From assembly GCF_964340835.1 (NCBI RefSeq), contig NZ_OZ204251.1: 64,000 nt of DNA; one strand, written 5' to 3'. Shown one piece after another: positions 31,089-39,893 of this stretch (positions are counted from its first letter, which is position 1; each line of letters begins with the position of its first letter). The position numbers and the translations under genes are program-made. Origin of the DNA: Bombilactobacillus bombi (GTDB taxonomy: Bacteria; Bacillota; Bacilli; Lactobacillales; Lactobacillaceae). The notes beneath the pieces were generated by a model. The model did no database searches and was not told the DNA's origin. It saw only the letters and a program-made list of their open reading frames with translations.

Positions 31089-31128
31089 ACCGTTTATGGA
31101 GTTATTTCTATAAACGGTTTTTTTTGAC
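31089..31128 (+). terminator. Terminator after tRNA-Leu
   Basis: ACCGTTTAT / ATAAACGGT with a 12-base loop and a run of eight T residues. Confidence 0.88.
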
Positions 31129-31190
31129 TTTACTCAAAAGTATTTGTTCAAAAAAGTTGACTTAATATATAAAGTTAAAACAAAAATTAT

Positions 31191-31321
31191 TTGCTATATT
31201 TGATATTACATGTTATTATGAACTTGTATTTTTGAATGGTTATGGTTCGATGGTTCATGTGTAACTAGCTTCCAGTGCCACAAAGAAATGCAAAAAGTAG
31301 TTTTTTAGGAGGATTGTTCAC
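31191..31321 (+). promoter_or_regulatory. cspA promoter and long 5' leader
   Basis: TTGCTA (31191-31196), 17 bp, TATTAT (31214-31219) with an extended TG (31211-31212). The transcript would start near 31226, leaving about 95 bases of leader, as in cold-shock mRNAs. The leader carries three ATGGTT repeats (31236, 31242, 31250). GGAGGA precedes the start. Confidence 0.7.
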
Positions 31322-31522
31322 ATGGAACATGGAACAGTAAAATGGTTTAACGCTGAAAAAGGTTATGGTTTTATTACTCGCGAAGACGGTAGTGATGTAT
31401 TTGTACATTTCTCCGCTATTAACGGTGAAGGATACAAAACTCTTGAAGAAGGTCAATCAGTAACTTTCGATATCGAAGAAAGCGATCGTGGCCCACAAGC
31501 TGTTAACGTTGATAAAAATTAA
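31322..31522 (+). CDS. cspA: Cold shock protein
   Basis: A 66-residue single cold-shock domain that binds single-stranded RNA and DNA and melts mRNA structure. RNP1 is KGYGFI and RNP2 is VFVHF, in the correct order; MEHGTVKWFNAEKGYG is the standard start. It has the long leader and strong extended -10 promoter usual for these genes. A terminator follows. Monocistronic. Confidence 0.97.
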   Translation: MEHGTVKWFNAEKGYGFITREDGSDVFVHFSAINGEGYKTLEEGQSVTFDIEESDRGPQAVNVDKN

Positions 31523-31541
31523 TATTTAGTTATTAGCTTTT

Positions 31542-31567
31542 GACCAGCCTGAAGGCTGGTTTTTTTG
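31542..31567 (+). terminator. Terminator of cspA
   Basis: GACCAGCC / GGCTGGT with a TGAA loop and seven T residues. Confidence 0.93.
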
Positions 31568-31625
31568 TATCTTAAGCTTCGATTCAATGTTATGATAAAG
31601 TTAATTTTCTATGGAGAGTTGAAAA

Positions 31626-32258
31626 TTGACGAAAAGAAAAAGAATTACTAAACGGCAACGACAGACGTTTTTGACATTTTGTGCCAGTTCAATTGCGTTG
31701 TTGATTATTTTGTCAGCAATTATTTTAGCAAGAAATTTTGTGCGGCAAAATAGGATGGTTGCTCAAGAACCAATTCAAGTCAAAACAATTCAGCAGCAAC
31801 ACGAGGAGTTTATTCAAACACTAACACCAGCTGCGATTAAGTATGGCCGAATGTATAATATTTTACCTAGTATTACAATTGCGCAGGCCATTTTAGAAAG
31901 TGACTGGGGCCAAAGCCAATTAGCCAGCAAATATCATAATTTATTTGGCATTAAAAGTGATGATCCCAATAATTCTCAAATGTTAAAAACGCAGGAATAT
32001 CAAAGTGGGCAGTGGGTTACAATTGCAGCTAGTTTTAAAGTTTATCCCAGTTTTGATGCTTCTATAGCAGATCATGCAGTGTTGTTAGCCAAGGGTACTA
32101 CTTGGAATAAGCAACAATATCAACATGTGCTCGCATCCAAGAATTATTTAGAAGCCGCTAATAGCTTGCAAATAGATGGTTATGCCACAGATCCCGATTA
32201 TACTCAAAAACTAATTAGAATTATTGAAAAATATCATCTCAATCGTTTTGACAATTAA
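31626..32258 (+). CDS. Membrane-anchored GH73 glucosaminidase
   Basis: A peptidoglycan hydrolase (endo-beta-N-acetylglucosaminidase, GH73/LytG-like), 210 residues. The basic N-terminus and one membrane helix (about 15-38) act as an uncleaved anchor. The catalytic domain (about 60-205) contains ITIAQAILESDWGQSQLA with the general acid Glu91, and YHNLFGIK. Unlike larger autolysins it has no cell-wall binding repeats. The start is TTG 31626 after GGAGAG; basic residues right after it support that choice. Single gene. The expected role is local wall remodelling outside the membrane. Confidence 0.88.
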   Translation: MTKRKRITKRQRQTFLTFCASSIALLIILSAIILARNFVRQNRMVAQEPIQVKTIQQQHEEFIQTLTPAAIKYGRMYNILPSITIAQAILESDWGQSQLASKYHNLFGIKSDDPNNSQMLKTQEYQSGQWVTIAASFKVYPSFDASIADHAVLLAKGTTWNKQQYQHVLASKNYLEAANSLQIDGYATDPDYTQKLIRIIEKYHLNRFDN

Positions 32259-32301
32259 GAATTTAATATTTAGTTATTTACAAAAAAAGCTTTAAAAGGT
32301 G

Positions 32302-32431
32302 AAGTACGAACTTTAATTGGCTAATGAGAACAAATAGTCGCCATTTTTACTTATATAATGATATTTATTCTCGAATTATTCGCGATTTTACTAAGGAATG
32401 ACTTTTGTCTGAGTCTAAAGCCTGTTAAAAT
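32302..32431 (+). promoter_or_regulatory. Putative PurR-controlled region of the xpt operon
   Basis: Two candidate PurBoxes (consensus AWWWCCGAACWWT): AAGTACGAACTTT at 32302-32314 (11 of 13) and ATTCTCGAATTAT at 32367-32379 (10 of 13). The second is part of CGAATTATTCG, an inverted CGAA/TTCG pair. A candidate extended -10 (TG-T-TAAAAT) lies at 32423-32431 with TTGTCT upstream. The region from 32259 to 32464 holds no gene and, unusually for xpt, no guanine riboswitch that I can recognise. Confidence 0.4.
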
Positions 32432-32464
32432 AAGATAAAGTTAAATTTTAAGGGAGAAAAAGCT

Positions 32465-33040
32465 GTGAAAGAATTAGAAGCGCGAATTAAACGTGATGGA
32501 CGTGTATTGGGAGAAGATGTTTTAAAAGTTGATAGCTTTTTAAATCATCAAGTAGATCCAGTTTTAATGCACAAAATGGGGCAAGAGTTTTATGAATATT
32601 TTCAAGATAAACCGATTACTAAAGTTTTAACAGTCGAATCATCAGGCATTGCCCCTGCAGTGATGACAGGCCTAGCGTTTGAAGTGCCTGTGGTTTTTGC
32701 ACGTAAACATAAATCGATTACTATGAATAATGATATGTACGTTGCTGATGTGTATTCATTTACAAAAAAGACCACTAATAAAATTAGTATTTCAAAAAAC
32801 TTTTTGAGCAAAGAAGATCATGTTTTAATCATTGATGATTTTTTGGCTAATGGTCAAGCGGTGTCTGGTTTAACCAATATTATTCAACAAGCGGATGCAA
32901 CGTTAGAAGGTATTGGGATTGTCATTGAAAAGACCTTCCAAAAAGGACGACAATTAATCGATCATCAAAATATACCAATTTTATCACTTGCCCGAATTAA
33001 GGCTTTTAAAAACGGACAAGTTGTGTTTGAAGAAGAATAG
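32465..33040 (+). CDS. xpt: Xanthine phosphoribosyltransferase
   Basis: Salvages xanthine to XMP with PRPP. The 191-residue length and MKELEARIKRDGRVLG start are standard. The PRPP-binding loop is VLIIDDFLANGQAVSGL. The start is GTG 32465 behind GGGAGA. First gene of an operon with a purK-like gene and purB; the spacings of 11 and 2 bases suggest tight coupling. Regulation by purine status through PurBox-like sites is an inference. Confidence 0.95.
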   Translation: MKELEARIKRDGRVLGEDVLKVDSFLNHQVDPVLMHKMGQEFYEYFQDKPITKVLTVESSGIAPAVMTGLAFEVPVVFARKHKSITMNNDMYVADVYSFTKKTTNKISISKNFLSKEDHVLIIDDFLANGQAVSGLTNIIQQADATLEGIGIVIEKTFQKGRQLIDHQNIPILSLARIKAFKNGQVVFEEE

Positions 33041-33051
33041 GGGAAAGATTC

Positions 33052-34170
33052 ATGAGCTTTTTAGGTCCAGCAAGTACGATTGGAATTATTGGCGGTGGTC
33101 AGTCCGCCTTTTTATTAACACAACAAGCCCTAAAAATGGGCTTTAAAGTCGTTATTTTGGCAAAAAAAGCGGCCTTAGCTAATCATGAAAACGTGCAGTT
33201 AATTGTTGGTTCTCATCATCAAGTGGCAGATTTGCAAAATTTATTTTCGCAATCAGACTTGGTAATTTATGATAATGAGGATTTACACTTAGATTTGCTG
33301 GATCAAATTGAGGGACGAGAAAAGTTAGTTCAAGGCACACAAATTTTGGATTTGGTTCAAGATCGTTACTTAGAAAAAAGTTTTTTGAATAATCATAATC
33401 TAAATGTAGTCCCCTTTGCTGCAGTGGTTGATGATCAAGATTTACAAAAAACTGTTCAAGAAATTGGTTTTCCTTGTATTTTGAAACCCATTCAAAAAGA
33501 TGTTAGTGCGGTTGATGGGAAAGTTTTTTATAATCAAGATGAAATAGATGCATATCATATTTTACAAGGATCGTTTATTTTAGAATCACTACTAGATATC
33601 CAACAAGAATTTGTAGTTTTAGCCAGCAAAGATGAGCATGGGCAAATTGCAACTTATCCAGTTGTGCAACTAACATCACAAAATCGGTGGGCACACACGG
33701 CGTTGATTAATCCACAATTTAATTCTATTTTACAAGGTGAAATCAAGGAAATCGCCCAGACAATTGCTAAAAATGTCAATTTTCGGGGGTTAATTGCGAT
33801 AAAGTTATGCACAACCAAGGCCCAAGCACTTTATGTGGAAAGAATCTATTTGGGAACGGTGTTTGCTGCTAATATTTATCAAGCAGTGACTGCTTATTCT
33901 CAAGAAGAACTATTTTTACGGAGTGTGTGCAGCTGGCCAGTACCTAATCTGCAGCCTTTAATTGCTGGTTGCAACTTAGTAGTAACTAAAGATAATTTGG
34001 ATTTAGCAATTACAGAATTACAGAATCATCCACAGTGGCAATTGAATTTAATTCCAGAAAAACTGCAACATGATTGTTTGAATCCTTATTTGGGAGTAGT
34101 AACTGTTTTGGGGACTGATTATCAAAAATTACAGCACTATGTAAATGTAACAAAATTTTGGAAGGTGTAA
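33052..34170 (+). CDS. Degenerate PurK-like ATP-grasp protein
   Basis: Homologue of N5-carboxyaminoimidazole ribonucleotide synthetase (PurK), which makes N5-CAIR from AIR, bicarbonate and ATP. The 372-residue length is right, the N-terminal GIIGGGQSAFLLTQQA dinucleotide-like turn is kept, and the ATP-grasp core starts at about residue 100. However, the catalytic loop (KTRxGGYDGKGQ in active enzymes) reads KPIQKDVSAVDGKV, and the C-terminal signature NExAPRPHNSGH reads VERIYLGTVFAAN. No purE lies next to it. It is probably not an active CAIR synthase; it may be regulatory or repurposed. Location between xpt and purB is operon-like. Confidence 0.7.
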   Translation: MSFLGPASTIGIIGGGQSAFLLTQQALKMGFKVVILAKKAALANHENVQLIVGSHHQVADLQNLFSQSDLVIYDNEDLHLDLLDQIEGREKLVQGTQILDLVQDRYLEKSFLNNHNLNVVPFAAVVDDQDLQKTVQEIGFPCILKPIQKDVSAVDGKVFYNQDEIDAYHILQGSFILESLLDIQQEFVVLASKDEHGQIATYPVVQLTSQNRWAHTALINPQFNSILQGEIKEIAQTIAKNVNFRGLIAIKLCTTKAQALYVERIYLGTVFAANIYQAVTAYSQEELFLRSVCSWPVPNLQPLIAGCNLVVTKDNLDLAITELQNHPQWQLNLIPEKLQHDCLNPYLGVVTVLGTDYQKLQHYVNVTKFWKV

Positions 34171-34172
34171 TA

Positions 34173-35471
34173 ATGGTCATTAAACGTTATCAAAGAGAGC
34201 AAATGGCGCACATTTGGAGTGATCAGAATAAATATCAAGCTTGGTTAGATGTAGAAATTGCAGTTGATCGCGCTTGGAATAAACTAGGTGTAATTCCTGA
34301 TCAAGACTTACAAAATATTGTTGAACATGCTAGCTTCAAGGTTGAAGATATTTTAGCAATGGAAAAAGTGACTAAACATGACGTAGTAGCTTTTACTCGT
34401 ACCATTTCTCAAAGTCTAGGTGCCGAAAAAAAATGGGTTCACTTTGGCGTGACTTCTACTGATGTCGTGGATACCGCTTATGGTTATTTGTTAAAACAAG
34501 CCAATGATATTTTACGTCAAGATTTACAAGACTTAGCTGATGTTGTGGCTCAAAAAGCGCGTCAATATAAACAGACAGTCATGATTGGCCGCACCCATGG
34601 AGTTCACGCAGAACCAACTACGTTTGGCTTGATATTAGCTAATTGGTATTCTGAAATTAAGCGCCATCAAGAACGTTTTGAACATGCAGCAGCTGGTGTG
34701 GAAGCAGGCAAAATTAGTGGCGCTGTTGGTACCTTTGCCAATATTTCTCCGCAAGCAGAAGCGTTAGTGTGCCAAGAATTAGGTTTGCGTGCTCAAGAAA
34801 TTTCAACACAAGTTTTACCACGGGATTTACATGCTGAATATATTATGACTTTAGCTTTGATTGCTGCTGGTATTGAGCGGTTTGCATTAGAAATCCGCCA
34901 TTTGCAACGTACCGAAGTGCGTGAAGTAGAAGAGTTTTTTGCTCCGGGACAAAAAGGATCTTCGGCAATGCCGCATAAACGTAATCCAATTGGCTCGGAA
35001 AATGTTACCGGCTTGGCTCGAGTGATTAAGGGGCATGTGTTTACCGCCTTAGAAGATATTGAATTATGGCACGAACGTGATATTTCTCATAGTTCAGCAG
35101 AAAGAATTATTTTACCAGATACGACCGAATTATTAGATTATATGTTGCATCGTTTTACTAAGATTGTCCAAGAGTTAACTGTTTTTCCAGAAAAAATGGA
35201 AGCTGACTTACAAGTAACTCACGGGTTAATCTATTCGCAAAGAGTCATGTTAAAGTTAATTAAAACTGGATTGAGTCGCGAAGCTGCTTATGATATTGTG
35301 CAGCCATTAACCGCACAAGTTTGGCAGAAACATCTTGATTTTCGGCAATTATTAGATAACAACGCCCAAGTAACTGATCGTTTATCCAAACAAGATTTAG
35401 ATGATGCCTTTGATTATCGGTGGCATTTGCGGCATGTAGATGAAATTTTTCAACGTGTGGGTTTAGAATAA
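34173..35471 (+). CDS. purB: Adenylosuccinate lyase
   Basis: Cleaves adenylosuccinate to AMP and fumarate, and SAICAR to AICAR in de novo synthesis. The 432-residue protein has the fumarase/aspartase superfamily signature GSSAMPHKRNP, a TSTDVVDTA segment and an RTHGVHAEPTTFG segment. ATG 34173 follows GGAAGG and begins MVIKRYQ, as in the family; the TTG at 34158 lies inside the upstream gene. Third gene of the xpt operon; a terminator follows at 35485-35518. Confidence 0.97.
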   Translation: MVIKRYQREQMAHIWSDQNKYQAWLDVEIAVDRAWNKLGVIPDQDLQNIVEHASFKVEDILAMEKVTKHDVVAFTRTISQSLGAEKKWVHFGVTSTDVVDTAYGYLLKQANDILRQDLQDLADVVAQKARQYKQTVMIGRTHGVHAEPTTFGLILANWYSEIKRHQERFEHAAAGVEAGKISGAVGTFANISPQAEALVCQELGLRAQEISTQVLPRDLHAEYIMTLALIAAGIERFALEIRHLQRTEVREVEEFFAPGQKGSSAMPHKRNPIGSENVTGLARVIKGHVFTALEDIELWHERDISHSSAERIILPDTTELLDYMLHRFTKIVQELTVFPEKMEADLQVTHGLIYSQRVMLKLIKTGLSREAAYDIVQPLTAQVWQKHLDFRQLLDNNAQVTDRLSKQDLDDAFDYRWHLRHVDEIFQRVGLE

Positions 35472-35484
35472 AACAAATTAAACG

Positions 35485-35518
35485 GAATTAGGCAAAATTT
35501 TTGTACTAATTCTTTTTT
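35485..35518 (+). terminator. Terminator after purB
   Basis: GAATTAG / CTAATTC with a 14-base loop and six T residues. Confidence 0.75.
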
Positions 35519-35561
35519 ATTGAGAATTGCGATTGATTAGGCCTGTTTTGTGGCGCTGATT

Positions 35562-35571
35562 TTGCTATAAT
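35562..35571 (+). promoter_or_regulatory. Extended -10 promoter of the pcrA operon
   Basis: TTTGCTATAAT (TGC directly before TATAAT at 35566-35571), 60 bases before pcrA. No good -35 box at the right distance; the extended -10 could compensate. Confidence 0.5.
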
Positions 35572-35626
35572 TATGGTTGTGATATTTTAATGATAAAAAT
35601 TATTTTTGGAAAAAAGGAAGAGTTAA

Positions 35627-37858
35627 ATGGCAGAAGTCGCAATTCTTAAGGGATTAAATGACCAGCAAAAAAAGGCCACAGTAGCTACGCAAGGACCTTT
35701 ATTAATTTTGGCAGGAGCTGGTAGCGGCAAAACTCGAGTGTTAACTCATCGGATTGCTTATTTAATTAAAGAAAAACAAGTAATGCCCTGGCATATTTTG
35801 GCGATTACTTTTACCAATAAGGCTGCTCGTGAAATGCAAGAGCGAGTAACTAAATTATTAGGTGATCAAGCAGCCGGTGTATGGGTATCAACTTTTCATT
35901 CGATGTGTGCTCGGATATTGCGGCATGAAGCCGAAGCAATTAATTATAGTCGGGCCTTTACAATCACAGGTTCTTCAGAACAATTAACTTTAATCAAACA
36001 AATTTTAAAACAAGAAAACTTGGATCCTAAACAAAATAATCCTCGGACTATTTTGAGTATGATTAGCCAAGCAAAAAATGAATTGCAGACACCAGCCGAT
36101 TTTGCCACGGCAGCTAAAACTCTGTTTGAAGAGACAGTGGCCAAGATTTATCGGCGTTACCAACAAGCATTATTTGAGAATCAAAGTATGGATTTTGATG
36201 ATTTAATTATGAAAACAATAGAATTATTTGAAAAAAATCCGTTAATTTTGGCTAATTATCAAGATAAATTTCACTATATCCATGTTGATGAGTATCAAGA
36301 TACTAATGATGCTCAGTATCGCTTAGTGCATCTATTGGCTGATAAATATCATAATTTATGCGTTGTGGGTGATGGTGACCAAAGCATTTACGGTTGGCGG
36401 GGTGCCAACATGGAAAATATTATGAATTTTGAAAAAGATTATCCACAGGCGCAGACCATTTTACTGGAGCAAAATTACCGCTCTACGAAGATTATTTTAC
36501 AAGCGGCTAATGAGGTAATAAGTAATAATAACTATCGGAAACCCAAAAAGTTATGGACCGATAATGAGCAAGGCGAAAAAATCACCTATTATCGCGCTGA
36601 CAATGAACAAAGTGAAGCTATTTATGTCATTGATCAAATCAAAAAACGCTGTCAAAAGGAGCATTTAAAATATACCGATTTTGCAATTTTGTATCGTACT
36701 AATGCCCAATCGCGAATTTTAGAAGATCGATTGCTGAAAGCAAATATTCCTTACCAAATCATCGGAGGTCATAAGTTTTATGACCGCAAAGAAATTCGGG
36801 ATGTTTTGGCTTATTTGCAGTTGATTGCTAATCCTAAAGATTCTTTAAGCTTTGAACGGATTGTCAATGTACCCAAACGCGGTATTGGTGCAACTTCATT
36901 AGATAAATTGCGCGAATATGCTTTGCAAAAGCATTTAAGTCTCTTAGAAGCCGCTCGCCAAGCTAGTACTGCTCCTTTAACAAGTCGTGTGAGTCATAAA
37001 TTTGAGCAGTTTGCCCAAATGATGGATTTGTTGATCAGACATCGCGGTGGCCAAACAATTACGGAATTAATGACTGCCGTTTTGGAACAAAGCGGTTATC
37101 AAAGCGATTTAGAAAAGCAAAATAATTTAGAAGCTCAAACCCGCTTGGAAAACATCAAAGAATTATTAACTGTAACTCAACAATTTGATCAAGAATACGA
37201 ACCAGTTGATGAAGATGCAGATCCCTTAAATGATTTTTTGGCGGACTTGGCGCTGGTTAGCAGTGAGGATACGAGCGATACTGATTCAGATCAAGTTACC
37301 TTGATGACCTTGCACGCAGCTAAGGGATTGGAATTTCCGGTTGTGTTTTTAGTCGGAATGGAAGAAGGAATTTTTCCTTTAGCTCGTGCTTTAAGTGAAC
37401 CTGATGAATTAGAAGAAGAGCGACGGTTGGCTTATGTGGGAATTACAAGAGCGCAAACTAAGCTTTATCTAACAAATGCCTATAATCGGATGCTTTATGG
37501 TAAAACTCAATCTAATCAACCTTCCCAATTTATCCAAGAAATCAAGCCAGAGTTATTAGACTTAGAAAACTCTTCAGAACAACCGGAATACTTTAATCGA
37601 CCCACAACAAGGTATCCTTTTGCTGAAACACCAGCTCATAAATCCCAATCAGCGCCAACCAAACCGCAAGTAGCAGGTAAAACCACAGCTGGTTCCGTTG
37701 ATTGGCAGTTGGGCGATCAAGTTGAACATAAGAAATGGGGTTTAGGTACAGTTGTGAAAGTTAGTGGTCACGGTGAAAATGCTGAACTGGATATTGCTTT
37801 CAAACAAGAAGGCATTAAGCGGCTATTAGCGGAGTTTGCACCGATTAAAAAAGTTTAA
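35627..37858 (+). CDS. pcrA: ATP-dependent DNA helicase PcrA
   Basis: Superfamily 1A 3'-5' helicase for nucleotide excision repair, plasmid replication and removal of RecA. The 743-residue length is normal. Walker A is AGAGSGKTR (residues 29-37), followed by the Ia segment TFTNKAA, the II motif VDEYQDTN, the III motif GDGDQSIYGWRGAN, IV NYRSTKIIL and VI VGITRAQ. A Tudor-like C-terminal region (GDQVEHKKWGLGTVVKV) binds RNA polymerase in homologues. First gene of the pcrA-ligA-camS-gatCAB block. Confidence 0.98.
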   Translation: MAEVAILKGLNDQQKKATVATQGPLLILAGAGSGKTRVLTHRIAYLIKEKQVMPWHILAITFTNKAAREMQERVTKLLGDQAAGVWVSTFHSMCARILRHEAEAINYSRAFTITGSSEQLTLIKQILKQENLDPKQNNPRTILSMISQAKNELQTPADFATAAKTLFEETVAKIYRRYQQALFENQSMDFDDLIMKTIELFEKNPLILANYQDKFHYIHVDEYQDTNDAQYRLVHLLADKYHNLCVVGDGDQSIYGWRGANMENIMNFEKDYPQAQTILLEQNYRSTKIILQAANEVISNNNYRKPKKLWTDNEQGEKITYYRADNEQSEAIYVIDQIKKRCQKEHLKYTDFAILYRTNAQSRILEDRLLKANIPYQIIGGHKFYDRKEIRDVLAYLQLIANPKDSLSFERIVNVPKRGIGATSLDKLREYALQKHLSLLEAARQASTAPLTSRVSHKFEQFAQMMDLLIRHRGGQTITELMTAVLEQSGYQSDLEKQNNLEAQTRLENIKELLTVTQQFDQEYEPVDEDADPLNDFLADLALVSSEDTSDTDSDQVTLMTLHAAKGLEFPVVFLVGMEEGIFPLARALSEPDELEEERRLAYVGITRAQTKLYLTNAYNRMLYGKTQSNQPSQFIQEIKPELLDLENSSEQPEYFNRPTTRYPFAETPAHKSQSAPTKPQVAGKTTAGSVDWQLGDQVEHKKWGLGTVVKVSGHGENAELDIAFKQEGIKRLLAEFAPIKKV

Positions 37859-37872
37859 TTGGAGGTGAGCAC

Positions 37873-39882
37873 ATGGATCAACAAACTGCGCAAACACAAT
37901 TAAGTCAATTACGCTTAGAGTTGAATCGCTATCGGAAAGCTTATTACACTGAAGATGCTCCCTTAGTTGAAGATAGTGTTTATGATCAAAAATATCAGCA
38001 ACTATTGCAATTAGAACAACAATTTCCAGAATTGGTGACGCCAGATTCTCCTAGTCAATTAGTCGGCGATGTGCCCGCTTCAAATTTAGCCAAAGTAACT
38101 CATGAGATACCGATGCTATCGATGGGAGATGTTTTTTCTTTTGCTGAATTGCAAGAATTCAATGAGCGCATTAAAAATGCTGTTGGCCATCCAGTTGATT
38201 ACAATGTTGAGTTGAAGATTGACGGTTTAGCTTTATCATTAGTTTACCAACAAGGCCAATTAGTCCAAGGCTCAACTAGAGGTGATGGTTCGATTGGCGA
38301 AGACGTTACTAATAATGTCCGTACTATTAAAAATATACCGCAAACCTTACCAGAGCCATTAGATCTTGAAGTACGCGGTGAATGTTTTATGCCGAAAGCT
38401 GCTTTTGCAAAATTAAATAATCAGCGCGAACAAAATGGTGAAACGGTTTTTGCTAATCCCAGAAATGCAGCTGCCGGCAGCTTAAGACAGTTAAATGCTC
38501 AAATAACTGCGCAACGCCAACTCAGTACTTTCATTTATACGGTGGTTAACCCGCAAAATATTGCTGTGGCCACCCAAAGTCAAGCGTTAGAGAAAATGAC
38601 ACAATTAGGATATCATGTTAATCCCGAGCGGTTTGTAAGTCATGATTTACAAGGTGTGGAAGCTTATATTGCTAAATATCAACAATTGCGTGATCAATTG
38701 CCTTATGGAATTGATGGTATCGTCTTAAAAGTGAACGATTTAACCTTGCAACAGCAATTGGGCAATACTGTCAAAGTCCCTCGTTGGGAAATTGCTTATA
38801 AATTTCCACCGGAAGAAGCACAAACTACAATTCATCAAATTGAATGGACTGTTGGGCGAACAGGTGTAGTTACACCAACGGCTGTGATGGATACAGTGCA
38901 ACTAGCTGGAACTAATGTTAATCGTGCAACTTTGCATAATATGGATATGATTCAACAGAAGGATATTCGTATAGGTGATACAGTACTTTTGCACAAGGCT
39001 GGTGATATTATACCTGAAGTTTCACAAGTCTTGCTAGCCAAGCGAAAAGCACATACTCAGCCCTATACAGCACCGACTTTATGCCCTTCTTGTGGCGCAA
39101 AATTAGTGCATTTGGAAGATGAGGTTGCTTTAAGGTGCATCAATCCGATGTGTCCGGCCCAAGTTAAAGAAGGGTTGACCCATTTTGCTTCCCGCAGAGC
39201 AATGAATATTAACGGATTAGGTCCAAAGATTGTTGAACAGTTATGGCAGCATCACTTAGTTAGTGATGTGGCAGATTTATATCGATTGACTAGTCATGAT
39301 TTAGAACAAATTGATGGTTTTCAAGAAAAATCAATTAATAATTTATTAGAATCAATTGATAAGTCCCGTCAAAATTCACTAGAAGATTTGTTATTCGGCC
39401 TAGGTATTCGTCATGTAGGCGCCAAGGCTGCTAAATTATTGGCCCAAAAATTTGGAACCATGGAACAAGTAATGCAGGCAAGTGCAGAACAAATATTAGC
39501 AATTGATGGTATGGGGGCAACTATTGCAAATAGTTTGCAGGTTTATTTTGCTAATCCTAAGGTACAGCAGTTAATTAAAGAATTAGCTCAATTGCATGTT
39601 AATTTAGAATATAAAAATCCCCAACAGCAAATGGATTTATCAGATAATCCGTTCAACCAGCAAACGATTGTGATAACTGGAACGTTAGCCCATTACAAAC
39701 GTCAAGATTTAAGTGACCTATTAGAAAGTTTAGGCGCACATGTTACTAATTCTGTTTCTCAAAAAACAGATCTTCTCATTGCTGGTGCCAAAGCTGGCAG
39801 TAAATTAACCAAGGCCCAGCAATTAGGAGTTAAAGTTATGAGCGAAGACCAGTTGCAACAGCAGCTTCAAGATGAAAAGTAG
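37873..39882 (+). CDS. ligA: NAD+-dependent DNA ligase
   Basis: Seals nicks in replication and repair using NAD+. The 669-residue protein has an adenylation domain with catalytic Lys115 in VELKIDGLA, an OB fold, a four-Cys zinc finger (CPSC ... CINPMC), helix-hairpin-helix repeats and a C-terminal BRCT domain (about 590-669; GTLAHYKRQDLSDLLESLGA). ATG 37873 follows GGAGGTG. It is 14 bases after pcrA, so the two are co-transcribed. Confidence 0.98.
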   Translation: MDQQTAQTQLSQLRLELNRYRKAYYTEDAPLVEDSVYDQKYQQLLQLEQQFPELVTPDSPSQLVGDVPASNLAKVTHEIPMLSMGDVFSFAELQEFNERIKNAVGHPVDYNVELKIDGLALSLVYQQGQLVQGSTRGDGSIGEDVTNNVRTIKNIPQTLPEPLDLEVRGECFMPKAAFAKLNNQREQNGETVFANPRNAAAGSLRQLNAQITAQRQLSTFIYTVVNPQNIAVATQSQALEKMTQLGYHVNPERFVSHDLQGVEAYIAKYQQLRDQLPYGIDGIVLKVNDLTLQQQLGNTVKVPRWEIAYKFPPEEAQTTIHQIEWTVGRTGVVTPTAVMDTVQLAGTNVNRATLHNMDMIQQKDIRIGDTVLLHKAGDIIPEVSQVLLAKRKAHTQPYTAPTLCPSCGAKLVHLEDEVALRCINPMCPAQVKEGLTHFASRRAMNINGLGPKIVEQLWQHHLVSDVADLYRLTSHDLEQIDGFQEKSINNLLESIDKSRQNSLEDLLFGLGIRHVGAKAAKLLAQKFGTMEQVMQASAEQILAIDGMGATIANSLQVYFANPKVQQLIKELAQLHVNLEYKNPQQQMDLSDNPFNQQTIVITGTLAHYKRQDLSDLLESLGAHVTNSVSQKTDLLIAGAKAGSKLTKAQQLGVKVMSEDQLQQQLQDEK

Positions 39883-39893
39883 GAGTTTCATAA

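Noticed and set aside
30944..31165. 73-residue frame over the tRNA-Leu region
   Set aside because: It lies across the tRNA and its promoter and terminator; it has no independent binding site.
32259..32464. Guanine riboswitch before xpt
   Set aside because: Looked for because of Bacillus xpt; no conserved three-way junction core found by eye. PurBox-like sites fit better.
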